From Ramazzottius varieornatus (taxonomy: Eukaryota; Tardigrada; Eutardigrada; Parachela; Ramazzottiidae): 64,000 bases of DNA. Made by a program: the position numbers and the translations under genes. Of the stretch, positions 1-10,985 are shown piece by piece. The notes under the pieces are model-generated. The model saw nothing but the letters and a program-made list of their open reading frames with translations, made no database searches and was not told the origin of the DNA. Where the stretch lies: NCBI GenBank assembly GCA_001949185.1, contig BDGG01000020.1, positions 205,482-269,481 of the forward strand, given 5' to 3'. Numbering within the stretch: position 1 is the stretch's first letter; each line of letters starts with the position of its first letter.

Positions 1-1
1 C

Positions 2-1342
2 AATAGCAACAAGGGCCGTGGAAAGAAGTTTATACCAGACTGGGATGGGCAGTCAACTTCGACAGCTGATACCAAAACTGACCAGCAGCAGTATTGCTAC
101 AACGAGGAACCAGAGAACCCTGGCAGGTTTCCTTCCAGAAGATTCCGCAAAGGCAAGGCCGCGCAGGCGCTCAACGAAATGCCACCGAACAATCAAACTT
201 CTACCTTGAACAACTCACGAGGAAGCAATCAACAAAACAACGATAAAAGGTTTGTTGACAATAAATCGAATAACTCCACAAGCCAACGTCCGTTTTCTGG
301 CAACTTGAACAACGCCAACTTTCCCAACCTCGACGGTTCATCCCTTGGTACGAGACGCAATAGCCAGTCGTCCATCAGCGAGTCCTTTGCCAGCTCCAGC
401 CGGCCCGACACTGCGTGTAGTCAGCAGACCGCTTCCTCGCGCTGTAGTGCGTCCGTCTCGCAGCACAGTTTCGTGGGAGGACGACCAAACAGCGGGCCTC
501 GTGGACACCATCCGAAGGTCGGACCCAGCTACCAGCCCAACAACTATCCCTCCTCTCAGTACCGACCACCTGCTGCACCTCGTGCCACCGGTCCACACGG
601 CATTTACAGCAAACCCTGGTCACATCAGTATGGTGAATCGACGTCAACTGGCAGTCGGGTCTTCAGCCAATCGAAAAACGCGTCGTTCAACAAAGCGGTA
701 GGACCGGAGCCTACCGGAAAGTTCAACAGTGGGAAGAGCTCCATGCCACCCAGGTTCAACAATCCCCATCATGGTGGCGCATACCAGTCCCCATCAAGCC
801 CCAATGGATACTATGAGCCACCCATGACATCAACCCACTCTTTCTATGACACGCCGAATATGCCTCCTGTGCAAATAGAGGCGACTCAGAATGGTATGAA
901 GATGACCAAGGACGGTATTGTTGAAGGAGGTGATGTCAACGTCAAGCGGCATTGCAGGACAGGCTCGACCACTTCCCAATCCGGCAAGCCTTGTACTTGT
1001 CATCATAATAAAGGTGCGGCAGTGACGTCGCCCCCGGTTACCGGACCTGCCAGTGCGCCACCATGGAATGCAATGATGGGTAACTTTTACCAGCCACCGA
1101 CCATGCATGGCACACCGTCACATCCGATGTACGTGTATGGGAATCCCCAACCGGATTTCCTACAAGACCTAACGACACCTGAGGGAAAGATACGGAGAGC
1201 CAGGTTGTTGGATAAGAGGCTGAATGATATGTTGAGAGCGCAGTTCGGCTTCCGGAGGGAGGTAATGGGCCAGACTGCCTGGATGACTCCTGCGGGAGCC
1301 ATGCAGAATAATTTTGGTCTTGTTGTTGGACAAGAGTTTTGA
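2..1342 (+). CDS. 3' part of a low-complexity Asn/Ser/Pro-rich protein (5' end outside window)
   Basis: The frame is open from base 2 to the TGA at 1340-1342, so this is the C-terminal 446 residues of a longer protein. The visible start is internal: the frame continues upstream of the ATG at 179 (reading KGRGKKFIPDW near the left edge). The sequence is rich in Asn, Ser, Pro, Gly and Gln, with no membrane segment and no domain I recognise. A short CxC-H patch (CTCHH) lies near residue 330, and a basic helical stretch (KIRRARLLDKRLNDMLRAQF) lies near the end. The composition suggests an intrinsically disordered, possibly RNA-associated protein; that is inference. No intron is visible in this part. 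Confidence 0.6.
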   Translation, partial: NSNKGRGKKFIPDWDGQSTSTADTKTDQQQYCYNEEPENPGRFPSRRFRKGKAAQALNEMPPNNQTSTLNNSRGSNQQNNDKRFVDNKSNNSTSQRPFSGNLNNANFPNLDGSSLGTRRNSQSSISESFASSSRPDTACSQQTASSRCSASVSQHSFVGGRPNSGPRGHHPKVGPSYQPNNYPSSQYRPPAAPRATGPHGIYSKPWSHQYGESTSTGSRVFSQSKNASFNKAVGPEPTGKFNSGKSSMPPRFNNPHHGGAYQSPSSPNGYYEPPMTSTHSFYDTPNMPPVQIEATQNGMKMTKDGIVEGGDVNVKRHCRTGSTTSQSGKPCTCHHNKGAAVTSPPVTGPASAPPWNAMMGNFYQPPTMHGTPSHPMYVYGNPQPDFLQDLTTPEGKIRRARLLDKRLNDMLRAQFGFRREVMGQTAWMTPAGAMQNNFGLVVGQEF

Positions 1343-1867
1343 GCTTCGTTTCGGAGGTTTCTACCTGCCCCGGTACCCTGCTTCATAACAATACTTTCTC
1401 CGGTTAGTTTTTCATGACCTGAAGTACATATTTTTTTGCGCGAACCTTCGTAAAAAAATTCAGTTAGATTTCCCTTACTGGGTGAACTTTCGCTCCTCGA
1501 GTACGCTGGATCGCGTCGAAATTCAGTATATTCAGAACAACCGAGATATTAAGTCTTGGGGAAAAAAGACAAATAAGGATATATCTTGTGGTTTCGACAT
1601 GAAAATCGGTGTCTGTTTCTCAATTTCGGTTTTACAGAGTTCATCCAGGCATAGTTGGCACTAGAAAGCTGCATAATATTTGTATCTAAAGTACAGAGAG
1701 AAGTATTACATGATTGAAAGTTAGGTACAGTGGAAACCAACAAAGAGAGATTGTACAATTTCGCTACTCGATGATGCCATCGCACGTAATGGTTCCGCTA
1801 CTGTACACTTCGGACGCGATGCCGAACGTGCTTCGTGTTCAGATTGCCGGTTCTTCTTCCTCGTATT
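1343..1867. other. Intergenic, convergent 3' ends
   Basis: This spacer lies between the 3' end of the low-complexity gene on the plus strand and the 3' end of the four-TM gene on the minus strand. I see no coding region or repeat in it. Confidence 0.5.
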
Positions 1868-3363
1868 CTACACTTTGTGTTGGTGCTGCACCACGGTTGA
1901 CTGGCCATTCGGATAGACATGGGCATTGGAAGTCAGCACAACTCGTTCTTTTCTGGAACGTCGGCAGCAGTTGACGCAGCTGACAATGGAGGAAATGCAG
2001 GCAATGACGAACAACAGGAAGTATAGGATCATCAGGGTGGCCTTCAGTCCGATAGTGTTATTCAACGTCTGATTGAGGTTGTGGCCGTACAGGGCAGGTG
2101 GAATGTACGGTCCGATGGGACTGCTATACGAGTTGCCGTATGCGCTATTCTTTTGGGTCAGGAACCAGAAGTAATTGTTACAGGAATTCTGGGTTTGACC
2201 GTTCAAGCCAAAAGCGGTGTTCATACCAGCGAAGACGTTTTGCTGGTTTCGGATTTCGTAGTAGCAGCCGACGGAGACCGCCAGGAAGGCCGCCGAGGCC
2301 GCAAACAACGCAAAGGCTTTCAAGGCGAGCAGGATGGCAAAGATGATGTCGGCGGCCAGGCAGCATCGGCGAGCACTGTCGGAATCCCAGGCACGACCGG
2401 CTACTAGGCCAACTATGCCAGCTATGATGGCGAAAATTCCCACCCAAATACCGACGGCGCTCGCCTCGTAAAAGTAGTACATGCCCACACCTGCAATGAC
2501 AACAAATAGTTTAGGGGAAATCGATATTGTTATTGCTTTATGGGTTACCCGAACTGCGCGGGCACACTTCCGCTGTTGATGTGGGGGAGAAAGTTTAGTT
2601 AGCTGGAATGTTTACTGTCGATTATGTCATTAATGTACAGGGTACACTGTGCATTGGAGTAGCGAATCGTGATCACAAGACTGATGGCGGCAAACATGTT
2701 GAAGTGGACTCCTAACCGCTGACACGATTGCTAGACAGATTTTACCAAAACAAAGGTAAATATTGTTCTCTCTCGGCAAATACTGAACCTAAATTAGGAA
2801 AATCCCAAACTCAGTGACACCCCAAAACTGAAGTTTCGCTCCTCACATTGTTTCTTCAACCACAACACCCAGTCCCGATCGATCAATCCAGTGTTTTCAG
2901 GGAAGACGGTTAATCTTCGCCGATTCAAAAATCTAGAGCATTTGACTCAAAAAGGTTTCAATTTTGGATTCAAAGATGACAGGGAAAGGTTTATCCCCGC
3001 ACAAAAGATGAAAACCGGTCACAGCTGTGAAGATAGCGACACTGCACGAATAATTGCGAAGTGTGTGATGTGCTCTCTGGTTTCCAAGCCGTTCTCTCAC
3101 AAGACTTTCGCCTTTCCATGGAATGATTGCCACCTCAGTTCGCTGTTGACTGCGCTGTTCGGCCATTCTGCTGTGGCCATCCGAATTCAGAGGAGGAAAG
3201 GGAAAAACTTACAGGCAGCTTCCAGTGCAACGATGAGAAGACCCAGCAGGATCTCCAAGATGGACAGTCCGCGAAGACATCCCGCGCCCTTCATTCTCTT
3301 GGTCGTTCTGGTGTCCCTTTCCACCACAGTAACGGGAACTGGTCTGACATAGGTAGTGGTCAT
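1868..3363 (-). CDS. CD20/MS4A-like four-transmembrane protein 1 (two exons)
   Basis: Exons on the minus strand are 3363-3213 and 2490-1868, 257 residues in all. The donor reads GCCT|GTAAGT and the acceptor TTGCAG|GTG, giving a phase-1 intron of 722 nt. The start is the ATG at 3363; a longer frame begins only with TTG. TM1 is at the end of exon 1 (LEILLGLLIVALEAAC). TM2 (GIWVGIFAIIAGIVGLVAG), TM3 and TM4 are in exon 2, with a long polar loop between TM3 and TM4 (Cys and Asn-rich, sites such as NQT and NNT), and a basic Cys-Cys-Arg-Arg cytosolic tail. The topology and the G-x-W-x-G-I-F signature of TM2 resemble the CD20/MS4A family. The role is unknown. Three paralogues with the same intron lie at 13.3, 48.4 and 52.7 kb. 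Confidence 0.75.
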
Positions 3364-4781
3364 GTTGTATCCGGATACAATCAAAGGTACCTCAACCAGG
3401 AAGTCAACTCGAATTTCGGGCGTTTATGAGAATCGATATTTCAGCACCGTTCTTTCCGATAAAGACAAACAACACAGTTGAGGCAAGAAGGTACAGAGTG
3501 GGCTATGATTTCCTCACTCACTCTTGGCAAAGGTAGGACAGGTTTGCTTAGGCGAATGGATCGGATGCACTTTGCTCTGAGAGGAAATGACGATTGAAGC
3601 GAAATTCTAGCCGAGAAGATGCTGTCCTTTGCCTGCGCTTGACTATCAATGACTGCTGCAGCTTAGCTGGAAGTGCCGCTTTTTAACTGGCCAGTCAGCA
3701 TTTCTGCGCTACTTTCCAACCTTCCTCTCGCGTTTTACAGTCTACACTTTGAATATGCAGCTTGGCTTCTCATGCAGTCAGCGATGTTGTATGCCATTCT
3801 TGAGTCAACAGTTGGGCGTAGTGTGCGTACGATGAAAGTGCGAACATTCCTTCAAAAGTTTCCATATCCGACTATCAAATAATATTCTTACCTTGAACTA
3901 CTTAGAGTCCGATCAAATGGTACGAAGCATGCACCTTTGTGCATGGCTGCCTTGCTCACATTCCAGTCGAAATACAAAGCTCGTAGGGAACCAAAAACGT
4001 TACATGCCCTTGTATACGCTTTCGTACTAAAGCGTCATTACTTCTAGCCCACACTACTGAAATCTACCGTAGCTTCAAAGAGTCAAAGCTACAGTCCGGC
4101 AAACGCGTGAAACTAGTAACAGCGACTGGTCCATTCGAAAACTCGAGGTATACCTCCTTCGATCGCTATGTGGCGTCATCAGGCTGGATTCTCATGAGGT
4201 ACTCACAATACCAGGTGGCAGCACCAGGTTACGCTATAATGGTCGCACACCGATGAGCACTGCAGCAATAGTGCGCACTTCTTCAATGCAGTCTGCCCGG
4301 TCTGCCCACCGATGCATTCTGAATTTTGCACATACGGGATACAGACGATACCGTCTGCGTCGCTGTTTCGCTGACAAGGCGATCTTCCTGCGATGCATGC
4401 ACAGTCGCCATGAGCAATGTTATGTGTTCTGGCCATTGCCCTGTTGCGAGTCGCTGGTGGACTTCCGAAGACGAGGATCGACACCTACCCAAAACAGTCA
4501 TTGCCAGCCAATTCCCACGATGGACAGATACTTTCCTCGATGTTGGGAGGCGAAATCCAGTACGTTTTTCATGCGTCGGAGCTCGGTCAGCCAGAGGTTG
4601 TCTCGTAGGCAACATGTTTTGCTGGAATCCACCGACAAAAACTAGAACCACAAAAAAAGATCTTCCGAATGGTCGTGTTCTGCAGGTCCATCATGGAGCT
4701 GTGATATGACGGCATAGTCTTCGTAGTATTCTAACCTTTATCTGTGATACTTCAACGCGAGAATACAGCCCTGCAGAGAAA
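3364..4781. other. Intergenic region, nothing recognised
   Basis: About 1.4 kb separates the four-TM gene from the secreted Cys-rich gene. The open frames at 4.2-4.7 kb overlap on both strands, lack splice logic and show no domain, so I treat them as chance. Confidence 0.4.
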
Positions 4782-5763
4782 ATGCGGGTTTTGATTAGTA
4801 TGTTGACGATGGGGCTTCTGTTTGTCGCAGTTCGGCGGGCATCCACGCAGTCGCCACCGCCCCCGAGTGTAGTATACACCAGCCCTCCCACCGCTGCTTC
4901 CTCAAAGCCAGTAACGGTTCCGGTGTCGAGTCCAGTGTCAAATCCACTGCCGAATCCGAATACGACACCGCCAAACCCACCCACAATGGCTGTGGCGACT
5001 ACCCGGGTGAGAAAGCCTGGTTTGGGGTATGGCGACGATGCTGTCGAATGGTATTCCACGGGGACCTATAGCTTCTGGAGCAACATCTGTACGGGCGCGA
5101 CAATTTTCGGTAAAGCGTCGGGATACAGCAGTTGCATTGTCTGTGATTCGTCGAATGCACAATGCAACTCAACCGACGATGCGGTTCTGGCACAATACGC
5201 GAAGGTAGCGTACACCGACTGCAGGGGATTTTGTATGACTGTGTACCGAACAGATCGTGGAACATTCGACTCACCGCTTGGCACCAATAAAAATGGTGAG
5301 CTGGAGTGGATCATATGAAGTGGTATTTCTATCTGGAATAAAGCCTACGTAGGCGTCAACTATAATTAACTCGAAAAGACCGTTTCCGTTTAACAGAGTG
5401 GTTTTTTTCACAGTCACTTTTTATCGCTCGCACTTTGTCGCCGGCAAACTTCCATACATCAAGAACTACGGCGGAGAACAGCGCTATTGCCACCAGATGG
5501 TTGCGGACGGTGCTTTGATACCTGAAATCCTCTGCATCTGCGACTGGGTTACTCCAGCCAGTGTGGATTTCAACAGGGAAAACTGCAACAACTTCACGGC
5601 TGGATATTTAAGTGGCCCATTCAAGCATGTATCAGACATCTCGGGAAGTGTGCCGCGAGCCACAACACACACAATGCTTATATCTGGGCTTACTGCTCTT
5701 GCCGTTTGGGCCACGATAGCGAGAAGCCTCTCTAAATATCAAGAAGGAATCAGACATGTGTGA
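4782..5763 (+). CDS. Secreted/GPI-type cysteine-rich protein, Ly6/quiver-like
   Basis: Two exons, 4782-5295 and 5414-5763, give 287 residues. The donor is AATG|GTGAGC, the acceptor TTCACAG|TC, phase 1. The start is an ATG followed by a signal peptide (VLISMLTMGLLFVAV). Residues 24-70 are a Pro/Thr/Val/Ser-rich spacer. A cysteine-rich region follows, containing CIVC, YTDCRGFC, RYC, CIC-D and NC-NN. The last two match the C-x-C...C-N end of three-finger Ly6/quiver domains. The C-terminus carries a hydrophobic stretch (MLISGLTALAVWATIA) typical of a GPI signal, although a charged tail follows it. The likely site is the cell surface; ligand and role are unknown. It is one of three Ly6-like genes in the window. 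Confidence 0.7.
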
Positions 5764-6167
5764 AAAGTTATTTTCCGTGATCTTTTTTTGCGTGGAGTAC
5801 AAACTAGAAAACGTGCGTTCAACAGGTTTGAAATTTTAGATCTATATGTGATATCATGGTAGTGGCCACTCGAGTCCACAAGTCAACCAAGTTTCATGCA
5901 TATGCAACAAATTGTGTCGATTCCCTCTTTCGGCTGAGTTCCAAAAGATATGAAATTAAATCATTTTGCAATGGTCGCCGGTCCGACAGGCACGCTTAAA
6001 AGTTACAAAGCGTTATAGAGTAACCATTACAGAGTAACCATTACAGCCAAGACTTTTGGAAGGACTGCCCATTTTTTGACCCAGAAACCACGTCAACGTT
6101 TCACTGTCTCCTTAAGCGGTGACGTCACCGCCTCACTGCCTCCGCCGAGAGTCTTGGCTGCAGTCAG
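5764..6167. other. Short intergenic spacer
   Basis: No gene is visible. A short direct repeat of AGAGTAACCATTAC occurs around 6015-6045. Confidence 0.4.
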
Positions 6168-6378
6168 AGTGGATTAGACCAAGCATTGGTCGAACCAGTT
6201 GATCTATTTGGTTCAACCTGTGGTCTGTTTGGTTTTGACCTCTGCTGCAAAATCCATTGTGTTTGAATCACCAATGGTGAAACTGATCTGAAATCTAGAC
6301 CAAAAGGTCAAAACCAAACAGATCAAATATCGAACCAAATAGACGAACTGTTTCGACCAATGCTTGGTCTAATCCACT
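6168..6378. mobile_element. 211-bp MITE with long inverted arms
   Basis: The left end AGTGGATTAGACCAAGCATT is mirrored at 6359-6378. The inverted match continues inward with gaps for more than 45 bp, through GAACCAxxTGxTCTATTTGGTTC-type sequence. There is no ORF. The target-site duplication is not clear. It sits about 130 bp left of the pogo-like element. Confidence 0.7.
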
Positions 6379-6511
6379 CCTGCTGTAATAATCATTGATC
6401 AACTAATTGTGCTCCTTATGCGTTCCAGAATTAGCTCGGATCCCTTTCCTCAACTCAGTCAACTGTATATAAGCTAGTGCTACTGGGCGTTTTGGCCTGT
6501 TTTCAGGTTTA

Positions 6512-9025
6512 CTTGACGAGGGGATTTTTCCAATCCGCCGCCTCTGATCCTCAAACCGACATCACAGGTGGATAGAGAAGAGTTTTCTCTATAGTCTGAA
6601 CCGGAAACCTGGTCATCTTTCCGTTCTTGGAATAAACTGCAGGAACCGGAAGTTACGTCAAAATTCCAACACAGGTGGCGCTACAAGTTAACCTGTTACT
6701 TCCGTCCTCGTAAAGATATCTAGTGGAAAATTCAAAAAAACATTAAGGCAGGTAGATGGTACAGAAATGATGAACATCATAGAAATGGTGAAAACAGAGG
6801 CGACCTTTGCACCACCCACAGACCAGAAGGACAGCATTCTTACAGTTATTATGAATGCAGCGGCCATTCAGCTTCTTGAACATGAAGCTTGCGGGGTTCA
6901 CATACTGCACCCGTTCATCCGTATATCCCAACTTGAACCAGGCACGTACAATTAGGTTCTCGAATCTGGGTGACTGAAACTGCTGATACAGTAAGGCATG
7001 AAGTTTTAGGATTACGTCCCTATGATGGACATGTACAGGAATATCATTAACAAACACGAAATTTGACATCTTTTTGAAACATCCCTTGTACATCCGGAAG
7101 CAAAGAACATCCAACGGCTGGATACTACCAGTCACTTTGGGAGGTATGGTGATCGTCTCGTACTGCAGCTCTTCGGGCTTGAGTTCGATAACAGCGTCCT
7201 GATCGGTGAACGTCTTCCAGGAGTCAGCCAGAAGGATACAGCGGTCTTCCATATGCGGAAACAACACTTTTTCGGATCATTCCAGGTAGAGCTTCTTCGT
7301 CATTTTTCCCGATGTCGACGCAGTGATGTACAGGTTATCAGCTTTGAACATCGTTTTCGACACGATTGGGCCAAAGACTCCTTTTTCTTCTTTCAGGGTG
7401 ATGAACAAAATAGGATGAAACTTTCGTATGCCGGGAGAGATTGTCATCATGACAGTATAGAACTGAGTCATGGAATTTTCGGACTGGGTTATAGCCTCGA
7501 CGTGTTTCACGCCTTTCTGCTCCAAAGTTCTCCCGGGCCTCATCTCATATTCAAATCCCGACTGATCCGTGTTCCAAAGACAGTCCAATCCGTGATCCGC
7601 TATTCTGGATCTGACCAGCGCAACACACTCTTCTGCACTTTGCTTGACTTGGGGAGCTGCTTCGAGGGACTTCTTTGTGACGAACTTCGTTATCTTTCGA
7701 TCAACTATTCCGTAGTACCTGCCAAAATAGCATAAATGTCATCGGAACACTGCCAGCAAATTGGAAAAGGTCGCTTTTTTTCAAGTGGCGCCGCTGTCAC
7801 TTATTGAGTACGGTAACGTGCGCTACTTGAACTGACGATTCAGGTGAAATCGTTTGCCGACGTTCAAATACAGAAGATTTGCCTTCGTTAAATCGATAAG
7901 TAAATTCTTGCACGATATCAATTACCGTTCGAATTTTGACACCCAGTACGGCGAAGCGGTGAAACCAGGCAGATCCACATCATTATTCGCGGTTATCGCC
8001 CATCGTTGAAGATCCATATCCTTGACTACTTGTCTCTTCTGCTTGGCCATGAAGTACTGCTTTGCTGTCTCCAAGCGAATGACTTTCAATTTGTCGAATC
8101 GGGATCCGCCTTCAGCTAGCTGGTTCTTCCAGTCTCTTAGCTGTCGTTCGTCCCGAACTTTTGTGAAATGGTTTCGGACTGAAGACAAGCTCCGCCGTTT
8201 CTTTGCTGTAACGTTACAATAGTAATCAACAGCACGTTTCTTGTAGTCGAGATTGACAGCTTGGCTTGACGGAACTCTTGGATCTGGGAGTCACGGAACA
8301 AATATTTCGTGGGACGAAGGTTCAGTGTCACTTGTAACGGGCTCGTTCAAGCGATCATCTTCGAAGAAATAACGTTCAGCGCTACCGTTCAACAGGTTAG
8401 CATCACCCGCCGTCTTTTCAAAGTCGTCGAACGTTAGCCCGTCGAGCTGTAGGTCCCCCTGCAAGTCCTCGTCAACCTCCAGCACAGGACTGTCGCTTCG
8501 AGCAATTTTGATGTCAATAAGATCTAGAATATTCCAACAATCCGGTGAAACAAAACCTCTTAGTTCTGCACTGAACCTTCGGAAAAATACCTACCTTTGA
8601 TAATGCCTTTCAGCTGCTTGTCCGCTTCACTTGGCGCATCGTCCGGTTGATACCGGAGTTTGTATTCCTCTTCCAGGAGCTTTAGCACGTTTAAGGGATT
8701 GATGGAGTACATCGCAGTGTTGTGGGAAGATTATGGGGGAGAGAATCAACAAAAGATGCGTCATGCGACAGCGACAAGCTCATATGATGGAAGGAACAAT
8801 CAATTTTGGCCAATCAACTATGAGTCAATCAAACTTATTGATTGTGCCTCGGTCAATGTACAGTACCGCCCTAATTTTGACGTAACTTCCGGTTCCTGCA
8901 GTTTATTCCAGGAACGGAAAGATGACCAGGTTTCCGGTTCAGACTATAGAGAAAACTCTTCTCTATCCACCTGTGATGTCGGTTTGAGGATCAGAGGCGG
9001 CGGATTGGAAAAATCCCCTCGTGAG
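6512..9025 (-). mobile_element. Pogo/Tigger-like DNA transposon (Tc1/mariner superfamily), about 2.5 kb
   Basis: The terminal inverted repeats are about 150 bp long (6516-6665 and 8873-9022) and differ at only a few positions. They start ACGAGGGGATTTTTCC. TA dinucleotides lie 3-5 bases outside each end (TACTTG at left, TACTC on the opposite strand at right), consistent with a TA target duplication. Between them is one transposase gene on the minus strand. The near-identical repeats suggest a fairly recent insertion. Confidence 0.85.
6743..8712 (-). pseudogene. Pogo-like transposase with CENP-B-type HTH and DDD nuclease, two in-frame TGA codons
   Basis: Exons on the minus strand are 8712-8595, 8523-7926 and 7718-6743, summing to 564 codons in a single frame. 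The middle exon holds a CENP-B-like DNA-binding segment (DVDLPGFTASPYWVSKF). The last exon holds the nuclease: first Asp in WNTDQSGF, second in ILLADSW, third in GSIQPLDV, with 37 residues between the second and third by my count. The C-terminus has a Cys/His cluster (HNNC, CGWC, CFHH) that may bind zinc. Two TGA codons interrupt the frame, at 8291-8293 and at 7277-7279; the second stands where Trp would be expected (YLE-W-SEK). There is no frameshift and both introns look functional. It is probably a recently inactivated copy. Confidence 0.8.
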
Positions 9026-9278
9026 TATTAGTTATGCCATATTTTTCGGTGGTATTGCACTGATGACTTCACCGTACTACTTCTTACCGCGTAAATATCT
9101 TTGTTCCGTCCATTGACGTACAGGCCTTGGACGTCCGCACCGGCTAGACTATGATGCAAGTATCCGAAAAACGATACTAAGTACAGGTATTTACGGGTGC
9201 ATGGCACCGGTACTTTGTCCACCGCAGCCTTCGTGAATGGTGGCACAAGTATCTGTAATCTCTTGAACAATCAATGTA

Positions 9279-9452
9279 CAGCGCAAGACAAAATCAGCCT
9301 TCGAAAAGGGGTAAGATGGATGGGCGGTGCTAGGTGACAGTCGGCCACTTGAAAAAGCACCGCACTTTAACTCAAATTACGTTTGGCCCTCCTGCACACA
9401 GCCCCCCCTATCCATCTTACCCATTTTCGAAGGTTAATTTTGTCTTACACTG
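9279..9452. mobile_element. 174-bp MITE, TA target site
   Basis: The ends read CAGCGCAAGACAAAAT and, inverted, CAGTGTAAGACAAAAT. The inverted repeat then runs for about 45 bp (including GTAAGATGGAT). TA flanks both ends (9277-9278 and 9453-9454). The CAGYG start and TA duplication are typical of Tc1/mariner-pogo derived MITEs. There is no ORF. Confidence 0.8.
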
Positions 9453-9649
9453 TAGCTGACTCGGTCGCGTAGAAACTAACGAGCGTTATCCATGAATCAG
9501 TTTCCAGCGGTTTTGTTCGGCAAATTAGACAGTGCGGAAAGTCTTTTGAAGTAATAAGTTCATCGATATCAGCTGTCCATGTCAATGTATTACTTCTGAT
9601 CCAATTGTAGTACCTATTTTTGCATTCCGTGTTGAGTACTCAGTCAGCT

Positions 9650-10985
9650 ATGGAGTTACTTCAGTTGTTTGTGCTATCTGGTTGTTTAAAAATTGCATTG
9701 GTCCTAGGCGAGGTAAACTGTCATCAGTGTCGATCCCACTACTACGAGAAACTGTCATCAAATCACCCACGGGCTGGCGAAGATATTTGTGAAGACAAAA
9801 AGAACTGGAAACCCTGCAAAGGCAAATACTGCTCGGCGCATAAACTAAAAGGTTGGCTTTCTGCGACTGTCATGCTGTAATATTTAAAGGCATCTTAAGG
9901 TAATGTTCTCGGCAGGATTTGGAGTGATAACGACAATGTCGAGAAGTTGTGTGGATTACATAGCGAGAAATGCGACTCTGAACAAATGCGAAGCTTCGTA
10001 CGACGACGAAAATGGCGCCGAGTTTTCGCTCTGCGAGTGCGACAAAGATTTCTGCAATAACCAGACGGAAATCGAACTGCCGTTGAAGAACGCTCGCATA
10101 CCTATGGAAGGTTACGCAAAGTGTTATGCTTGCGAGCTTGACGAATTTGCTGTCCCTGCTGGAGCTAAAGGCAGCAAAGACTGTTTTGCCTTCCAGAAGG
10201 GTCCTCAGTTTGAATGTCTTGCTATGAAAGATCATGGATGCGTCGACACCATCGTTACGAATATGAGTAAGTTCTCGGCATGAAACACGTGCAGTTTCAC
10301 AAACTTTTCCCCATCGAGTTTTTCTCTCAGCGTTTTTTACCCATGTTTTTGTGTTTATCCAGCGGACATGTCTCTTGACACGAAAATCAATTGGACTTGT
10401 TACGACGGTGTACACCCGACGGCGGCGACGGCGGCGAGCCCCTGCGTAACAGAAATGATACGCGATGGAACCATCAACGTTACAAGATGCTATTGTCTAG
10501 GAGATTTCTGCAACACAATGGAGCGACCAAGCAAGTGGTACGTGCCGCCGCCGCCAGCCACATCGACGACTTTAACTACGACCATGTCCACCGCAACAAC
10601 ACCACCCACCCCGGCACCAACCACTCGAGCACCGACCACTCCGCCGCCGACCACTCCTGCACCAACCACTCCCGCACCAACCACGCCGCCGCCAACCACT
10701 CCGCCGTCGACCACTCCGCCGCCAACCACTCCTGCACCAACCACTCCTGCACCAACCACGCCGCCGCCAACCACTCCGGCACCAACCACAGACACAGAGA
10801 TGCCCGAGGAAACGACATTACAGACCGCAACGACATACAGGCCCGCGAAGAAAACCACCGCGACCACATCGACGGCGACAGCCGTGCCCGGCGGAGCGGT
10901 TACCGAGCCGAATACAGCCCAGAAAGAAATTGCGGATGTTGCATTTCTCCTTGTTCTGGCCACTTTTGCGGTGCAGTTCGTGTGA
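9650..10985 (+). CDS. GPI-type protein with two Ly6 domains and a Thr-Pro repeat stalk
   Basis: Exons are 9650-9851, 9916-10266 and 10363-10985, 391 residues, phases 1 and 1. The start is the ATG at 9650 followed by a signal peptide (LFVLSGCLKIALVLG). Domain 1 begins CHQC and ends with the Ly6 signature CECDKDFCNN. Domain 2 begins CYAC and ends CYCLGDFCN. A stalk of TTPPPTTPAPTTPAP-type repeats (10612-10793) follows, likely heavily O-glycosylated. The C-terminal hydrophobic segment (VAFLLVLATFAVQFV) ends the protein, as expected for a GPI signal. It acts at the cell surface; the partner is unknown. Introns are 64 and 96 nt. The large frames read across the stalk on other frames are artefacts of its periodic sequence. 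Confidence 0.85.
10612..10793 (+). repeat. In-frame Thr-Pro coding repeat
   Basis: A run of ACCACTCCGCC / ACCACTCCTGCACCA units encodes a mucin-like stalk. Periodic codons open long frames on both strands. The repeat number is likely to vary between individuals or assemblies. Confidence 0.85.

Noticed and set aside
2891-3352. 153-codon plus-strand frame over exon 1 and the intron of four-TM gene 1
   Set aside because: It begins with GTG, has no domain, and overlaps the well-supported minus-strand exon.
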